In this document: piece after piece, positions 5,917 through 9,094 of the stretch
How positions within the stretch are numbered: position 1 is the stretch's first letter
How the letters are laid out: the number at the start of each line of letters is the position of its first letter
From: Pseudomonadota bacterium
Lineage (GTDB): Bacteria; Myxococcota_A; Polyangia; Fen-1088
Length of the DNA: 9,094 nt
Reading direction: 5' to 3'
NCBI GenBank assembly: GCA_023438785.1
Contig: JAEXQJ010000036.1
Span: 1 to 9,094 of the forward strand
The notes under the pieces: generated by a model
Seen by the model: the letters and a program-made list of their open reading frames with translations, nothing else
Database searches by the model: none
Told to the model about the DNA's origin: nothing
Made by a program: the position numbers and the translations under genes

Positions 5917-5936
5917 GCACGTGACGTGCCACGGCA
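5917..5936. repeat. Overlapping palindromes upstream of radC (candidate operator)
   Basis: GCACGT-G-ACGTGC (5917-5929) has perfect 6-bp arms around one base. TGCC-AC-GGCA (5927-5936) has 4-bp arms and overlaps its right edge. They lie 14 bp from the radC start and about 35 bp before the candidate recQ -10, where one regulator could act on both genes. The sequence does not match a LexA box I know. Confidence 0.35.
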
Positions 5937-5948
5937 GGAAACGATTTG

Positions 5949-5979
5949 TTGTGCCCCTGACAGGTCTGTGTGCTACCTT
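5949..5979 (+). promoter_or_regulatory. Candidate recQ promoter (extended -10)
   Basis: TGC directly before TACCTT (5974-5979) forms an extended -10 (TGnTAnnnT), keeping the critical second A and last T. The best -35 is TTGTGC (5949-5954) with a long 19-bp spacer. The predicted start is near 5986, leaving a leader of 165-250 nt depending on the recQ start codon. The match is moderate only. Confidence 0.3.
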
Positions 5980-6099
5980 CACGGTGCGTCCTTGCTAGGC
6001 GGGCTTACTGCTCGCGCGACGCCTGGCCGGTCACAGTTGAGCTGAGATCGGTGAGCCCCGGTGACCCTGAGTAGCGGTCGCATACAGCGGGGCGGGTGC

Positions 6100-6127
6100 A
6101 AGGATCTAAAACATGTCTTATCCGTGA
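6100..6127 (+). promoter_or_regulatory. Four-codon leader ORF (MSYP) with strong ribosome binding site, in the recQ frame
   Basis: AAGGA (6100-6104) lies 8 nt before an ATG (6113-6115) that reads Met-Ser-Tyr-Pro and then TGA (6125-6127). The frame is the same as recQ, which stays open from 6128 onward. It could be a leader peptide coupled to recQ translation, or the original recQ start cut off by a nonsense mutation or base-calling error. Confidence 0.4.
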
Positions 6128-6235
6128 AGTGAGTCCGGAGAGGAGTCGAGCCTGAGTACCTCATCACAGCGGGAGCCGGATGCAGCCGCTCCCCCCGAAT
6201 CCCTGCAGCATGTTGCCGGGGAGCCCGACCGAGCT

Positions 6236-8476
6236 TTGAGCGTTTCCGACGAGGGTGAGCCCACCATCGTCATCAGACGCTCGGAGCTCGACGAGGATGG
6301 TGTCTTTCCCGGACTTGGATCGAGTGCCGTCGCCCCGGTCACCACCGTGGTGCCCCCGGCCGCACCGTCGATTCCCGAGACTGAGTACTCGCCCGCGCTG
6401 AAAGAGGCTCTGGCCCATGCGCGGCCCATCCTACGCATCCGGGGCTTGCGGCCTGGTCAGGCCGAGGTGATCGAGTCGGTCTTGGCCGGACGTGACACGC
6501 TGGCCATCATGCCCACTGGCAGCGGCAAGTCGCTCACCTATCAGCTGCCTGCGCTTTCTCTACCGGGTCCCACCTTAGTGGTCTCGCCGCTCCTGGCGCT
6601 CATCGAGGACCAGGTGGGCAAGATGAAGGCCGCGGGCGTGCCGGTGGCGCGTATCGATTCCACGCGAACCGCCAAGGAACGGGCCGCCGATCTGGAGGCA
6701 GTCCGCGAGGGCAGGATCAAGTTGATCCTGATCACGCCCGAATCGGTGGGCTCGCCGGCTGTGCAGGAGAGCTTGGAAGGCGTGAAGTTCTCGCTCTTCT
6801 GCGTGGACGAGGCCCACTGCGTCTCCCAGTGGGGCCATGATTTTCGGCCCTCGTACCTCGGGTTGCGGCGGGCCGCCGAGGTGCTCGGGCGGCCGCCCAT
6901 CTTGGGATTGACCGCCACTGCCACCCCGGCCATCGCGGACGACGTGCTTGTCCAACTCGGGATGAAGGACCCGCGCGTGTGCCGAGTCTCCTTCCACCGA
7001 CCCAACCTGGCGTTCGATGTGCGCAAGGTGGGCGGCGAGGCAGACAAGCTGCGCGTCCTCGGCAAGCTGATTCAGCGCCTGCGCCGCCCGGGCATCGTGT
7101 ACTGCGCGACCGTGCGGGCGGTGGACGATCTGTATGTGGCTCTCCGCCACGGGAAGATCCCGGTGGAGCGCTACAACGGCAAGATGACCACCGAGGAACG
7201 TGAGAAGGCTCAAGCGGCCTTCATGGCCTCGGGCCGCAAGGTGGTCATGATCGCCACCAACGCATTCGGTCTGGGCGTGGACAAGCCCGACATCCGCTAC
7301 ATCATCCACTACCAGATGCCGGGATCGCCTGAGGCCTACGTTCAGGAGGCGGGGCGAGCGGGGCGAGATGGCAAGCCTGCGCGTTGCGTGCTGCTGTTCC
7401 AGCCCGACGACATCGCGATTCAAGAGCACTTCCTCAAGGAGGCGCACCCGACCAAGACCCAGGCCCGCGCGGTGGCCGAGGGGCTCTACGCGTGGAGTGA
7501 CGAGGGCAAGGAGGTGTCGGTGCGCGATCTGGCCTTGTCCATGGCTTTGCCCGAGCGCCGCGTGCGCGTGGTGCTCTCGGTGCTGGAAGCCATGGGCGTG
7601 GCCAAGGAGGTCAAGGCGGCGCGGTGGGCCGGTGTTGAGCCGCGACCCACGCGCGAGCAGGTCGACAAGGCTGCTTCGGTGTTCGAGGCGCGGCGAATTT
7701 CGGACCGGCGTCGGCTGGCCGAGCTGCTGAAGTACATGAACACGCAGAATTGCCGGGTCGAGATGCTGCGTTCGTATTTCGGCGAGTCGGTGGGGGCCAA
7801 ATGCGGGCTGTGCGATTCGTGCGCGGGCCTGGACAGCGAGGTCTTCGATCCGGGCGAAGCGGACGCGCGCCACGGTCTGCACGCGGCAACGGATTTCCAC
7901 GGGCGATCGCGCCGGCGCCGTCGGCGCGGAGGCGAAAAGGCTGCTGCCGCTGCAGCCGTGGCGGCCCCGCAGCCCATGTTCAGCACGCCCATTCCCATGT
8001 TGCCGCCGCCTGCCGTTCCTCCGCCCTGGGTGCCACCGCCGGAGAGCGATTCGACCATCGACGAGTCGGTCTGGCAGGACGTGACCGGCCCTGGCCAGCC
8101 GCCCGCGGGCGAGATCGTGGTCGAGGCCGACGATGCGAGCGCCTGGGCCGCCGAGTTGGCTACGGCCGCGGGGCCAGTCGGGGAGCCGATGGATTTCGGC
8201 CCAGGCTGGGGAGCCATTCGCGACGCCAACATTCGACCGTACGTGGAGTGGCTGTCCCCGCAGTCGTTCTCGTTGCCGGTGGCGTCGCTGCGGGGGGGGC
8301 CGGCCCAGCGTGGCCCGCACCCGCAGCAGAGTCGTGGAAACGGCCAACCCCAGAACCAAGGCGACGGAGGCGGTCGTCGTCGCAAACGGCGCCGCCGTCA
8401 CGGCCGCAACCGCCATGAGCACGAGGACCGCCGCGGGCCTCGTCTCCCCGGTGTGTACAACCCCGGTGGGGACTGA
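6236..8476 (+). CDS. recQ: ATP-dependent DNA helicase, RecQ family, with long disordered C-terminal tail
   Basis: The 746-residue product (numbered from TTG at 6236) unwinds DNA 3'-5' with ATP in recombination and fork repair. The helicase core shows LRPGQAEVI (71-79), Walker A PTGSGKS (93-99), DEAH (191-194) in a CVDEAHCVSQWGHDFRP block, TATAT (226-230), TNAFGLGVDKPDIR (341-354) and arginine-finger motif QEAGRAGRDG (370-379). A winged-helix-like stretch (about 425-460) precedes the zinc site Cys506...Cys523-x2-Cys526-x2-Cys529. There is no RQC or HRDC after it. Instead about 190 residues are low complexity: R-rich 556-566, poly-Ala 569-577, Pro-rich 587-602, acidic/Trp middle, and RRRKRRRRHGRNRHEHED near the end. 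The frame has no ATG before the helicase motifs. TTG 6236 has only weak GGGGAG 12 nt upstream; CTG at 6152 has AGGAG 6 nt upstream and would add 28 residues (starting MSTSSQREP). It diverges from radC. Confidence 0.95.
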   Translation: MSVSDEGEPTIVIRRSELDEDGVFPGLGSSAVAPVTTVVPPAAPSIPETEYSPALKEALAHARPILRIRGLRPGQAEVIESVLAGRDTLAIMPTGSGKSLTYQLPALSLPGPTLVVSPLLALIEDQVGKMKAAGVPVARIDSTRTAKERAADLEAVREGRIKLILITPESVGSPAVQESLEGVKFSLFCVDEAHCVSQWGHDFRPSYLGLRRAAEVLGRPPILGLTATATPAIADDVLVQLGMKDPRVCRVSFHRPNLAFDVRKVGGEADKLRVLGKLIQRLRRPGIVYCATVRAVDDLYVALRHGKIPVERYNGKMTTEEREKAQAAFMASGRKVVMIATNAFGLGVDKPDIRYIIHYQMPGSPEAYVQEAGRAGRDGKPARCVLLFQPDDIAIQEHFLKEAHPTKTQARAVAEGLYAWSDEGKEVSVRDLALSMALPERRVRVVLSVLEAMGVAKEVKAARWAGVEPRPTREQVDKAASVFEARRISDRRRLAELLKYMNTQNCRVEMLRSYFGESVGAKCGLCDSCAGLDSEVFDPGEADARHGLHAATDFHGRSRRRRRRGGEKAAAAAAVAAPQPMFSTPIPMLPPPAVPPPWVPPPESDSTIDESVWQDVTGPGQPPAGEIVVEADDASAWAAELATAAGPVGEPMDFGPGWGAIRDANIRPYVEWLSPQSFSLPVASLRGGPAQRGPHPQQSRGNGQPQNQGDGGGRRRKRRRRHGRNRHEHEDRRGPRLPGVYNPGGD

Positions 8477-8675
8477 AGAACGGTTTGAATCGCTAGAACG
8501 CGGATCTGCGCGCGTCCCTTGCTCGTCGACCCGACACGGCGAGGATTCTCCTCTTCACGCCTCGGGCTGCTCGCATCTCCGCGTTTTCGCGCAAGTATCT
8601 CGAGTCTGACACCGAGAGTTTCCGCGCCGTTGTGCGGGCGGGTTCTGGGTCGCCGGGGACGTCGCTCGCTCGGTG
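8477..8675. other. Convergent intergenic region without a gene
   Basis: These 199 bp separate recQ from the convergent PEGA-domain gene. I see two weak hairpins, ACGCG/CGCGT (8498-8502 with 8511-8515) and CGCG-TTTT-CGCG (8580-8591), and no T-tract after either, so no convincing terminator. No open frame here has coding character. Confidence 0.4.
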
Positions 8676-9094
8676 CTATCCCCCGAAGAGTCGCTTCAGG
8701 AACGACTTCTTTTTGGGGGCCGCGGGCTTCTTCTTCAGGCTCACGGTGACGGATTGGTGCTTCCGGCCGGTCACCGTGAAGCGCTTGACGGTGGTCTGGT
8801 AGCCCTTCTTCACGAACGTGAGCTCGTACGTGATCCCGGGACGGAAACGCAGGCTGAGGGGGGCGCGGCCGAAGACCCGATCCTTGAGCCGGATCACGGC
8901 ACCCTCGGGCCGAGTGGTGATGCGCACCGAGGAGCTCTCGGGCGCGCGGGGGATCGCGGCGGCGCGGGACGCCTTGGCGGGCTTGGCCTGCGGGGCATCG
9001 CCGTCCTCCTCGCCCACGATGCGCTGTGCGGCTTCTGGATCCGTGCGCCGAAGGAGACTCTCCTCGTCCTCGTCTGGCGCGGCCGCTTTCTCTT
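8676..9094 (-). CDS. PEGA-domain protein, C-terminal part (5' end outside window)
   Basis: The frame is open from the window edge to TAG at 8678-8676, so this is the last 139 codons of a longer gene; the GTG at 9017 is just an internal Val. The visible part starts with an acidic, Ala/Pro-rich linker (AAAPDEDEESLLRRTDPEAAQRIVGEEDGD), then a Lys/Ala-rich stretch. One PEGA domain follows: SSVRITTRPEGAVIRLKDRVFGRAPLSLRF, then a YELTFVKKGYQTTVKRFTVTG strand pair. The protein ends in a Lys-rich tail closing with KRLFGG. PEGA domains are small beta folds, often found after a membrane helix or a Ser/Thr kinase domain and near the envelope. Which of these lies upstream here cannot be seen. It converges on recQ across 199 bp. 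Confidence 0.85.
   Translation of the reverse strand, partial: EKAAAPDEDEESLLRRTDPEAAQRIVGEEDGDAPQAKPAKASRAAAIPRAPESSSVRITTRPEGAVIRLKDRVFGRAPLSLRFRPGITYELTFVKKGYQTTVKRFTVTGRKHQSVTVSLKKKPAAPKKKSFLKRLFGG

Larger units (their letters stand above)
5904..6235. other. radC-recQ intergenic region: palindromes, candidate promoter, recQ leader
   Basis: These 332 bp hold no long open frame and no RNA gene I recognise. From left to right they carry two overlapping palindromes next to radC (5917-5936), an extended -10-like TGCTACCTT (5971-5979) facing recQ, a possible leader hairpin GCGTC/GACGC (5986-5990 with 6018-6022), and distant GGTCAC/GTGACC arms (6029-6034 with 6061-6066). Next come a four-codon ORF with a good ribosome binding site (6100-6127) and an AGGAG site followed by CTG in the recQ frame (6141-6154). 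The long leader suggests post-transcriptional control of recQ, but no known riboswitch motif stands out. Confidence 0.5.

Noticed and set aside
5986..6066. A structured small RNA or riboswitch in the recQ leader.
   Set aside because: Only short, partly competing stems can be drawn, and no known riboswitch, SRP, 6S or tmRNA signature is visible; a covariance search would be needed to revive this.
6113..6160. TGA at 6125 as a selenocysteine codon in recQ.
   Set aside because: RecQ has no selenocysteine in its N-terminus, no convincing stem-loop follows the TGA, and the start codon would be only four codons upstream.
6575..8422. A 615-codon open frame on the minus strand opposite recQ.
   Set aside because: It is a high-GC shadow of recQ: Arg/His/Leu-rich with no domain motif, while the plus strand carries every helicase motif.
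8676..8705. The PEGA protein ends in Gly-Gly and a JAMM-fold gene (radC) is nearby, which might hint at a ubiquitin-like conjugation system.
   Set aside because: No E1 or E2-like gene is present, the PEGA fold is not ubiquitin-like, RadC is an ordinary family member, and the two genes are separated by recQ.

Overview
The window is high-GC and tightly packed. Nothing in it looks mobile: there is no insertion sequence, integrase, tRNA, rRNA or CRISPR. The genes seen are chromosomal housekeeping, envelope and stress genes. An RpoD tail, an orphan ArsA-family ATPase, PorV/FadL-like barrels and a PEGA-domain protein with a Pro/Ala/Lys-rich linker would fit a Myxococcota-like (deltaproteobacterial) genome. 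That placement is inference; no marker gene here is complete enough to fix it.

Layout. (1) Positions 1-172 (+) are the last 56 codons of the housekeeping sigma factor rpoD. They converge, across a strong hairpin, on a minus-strand pair: an outer-membrane beta-barrel protein (1865-1167) and an ArsA/Get3-family ATPase (1167-220), joined by a TGATG stop/start overlap. (2) A 25-bp divergent promoter region at 1866-1890 separates this pair from rlmI (1891-3135, +), a 23S rRNA m5C methyltransferase. (3) rlmI converges, 4 bp apart, on a minus-strand run that reads from 5903 down to 3140: radC, a second barrel protein, an ECF sigma factor, and its membrane-bound zinc anti-sigma factor. (4) A 330-bp leader region divides radC from a divergent, long, tailed RecQ helicase (6236-8476, +). 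(5) After 199 bp without a gene comes the C-terminal end of a PEGA-domain protein (minus strand, 5' end outside the window).

How the genes work together. The sigma/anti-sigma pair is a self-contained stress switch. An excellent RpoE-type promoter (GGAACTT-N15-GTC) directly upstream of the sigma gene implies autoregulation. The neighbouring barrel protein suggests an envelope theme, but the link is positional only. The ArsA-like ATPase looks degenerate at two catalytic positions and is tied to an outer-membrane protein.

Points most worth a second look: the naturally 'ATPase-dead-like' ArsA homologue; -10-like hexamers exactly 6 nt before two start codons (candidate leaderless mRNAs), with a third possible leaderless start at the sigma gene; the odd recQ start zone, with a four-codon in-frame ORF and a possible CTG start; and a RecQ with the winged-helix-like segment before the zinc site and a 190-residue Pro/Arg-rich tail. 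I did not find a defence system or a clearly new multi-gene system in this window.
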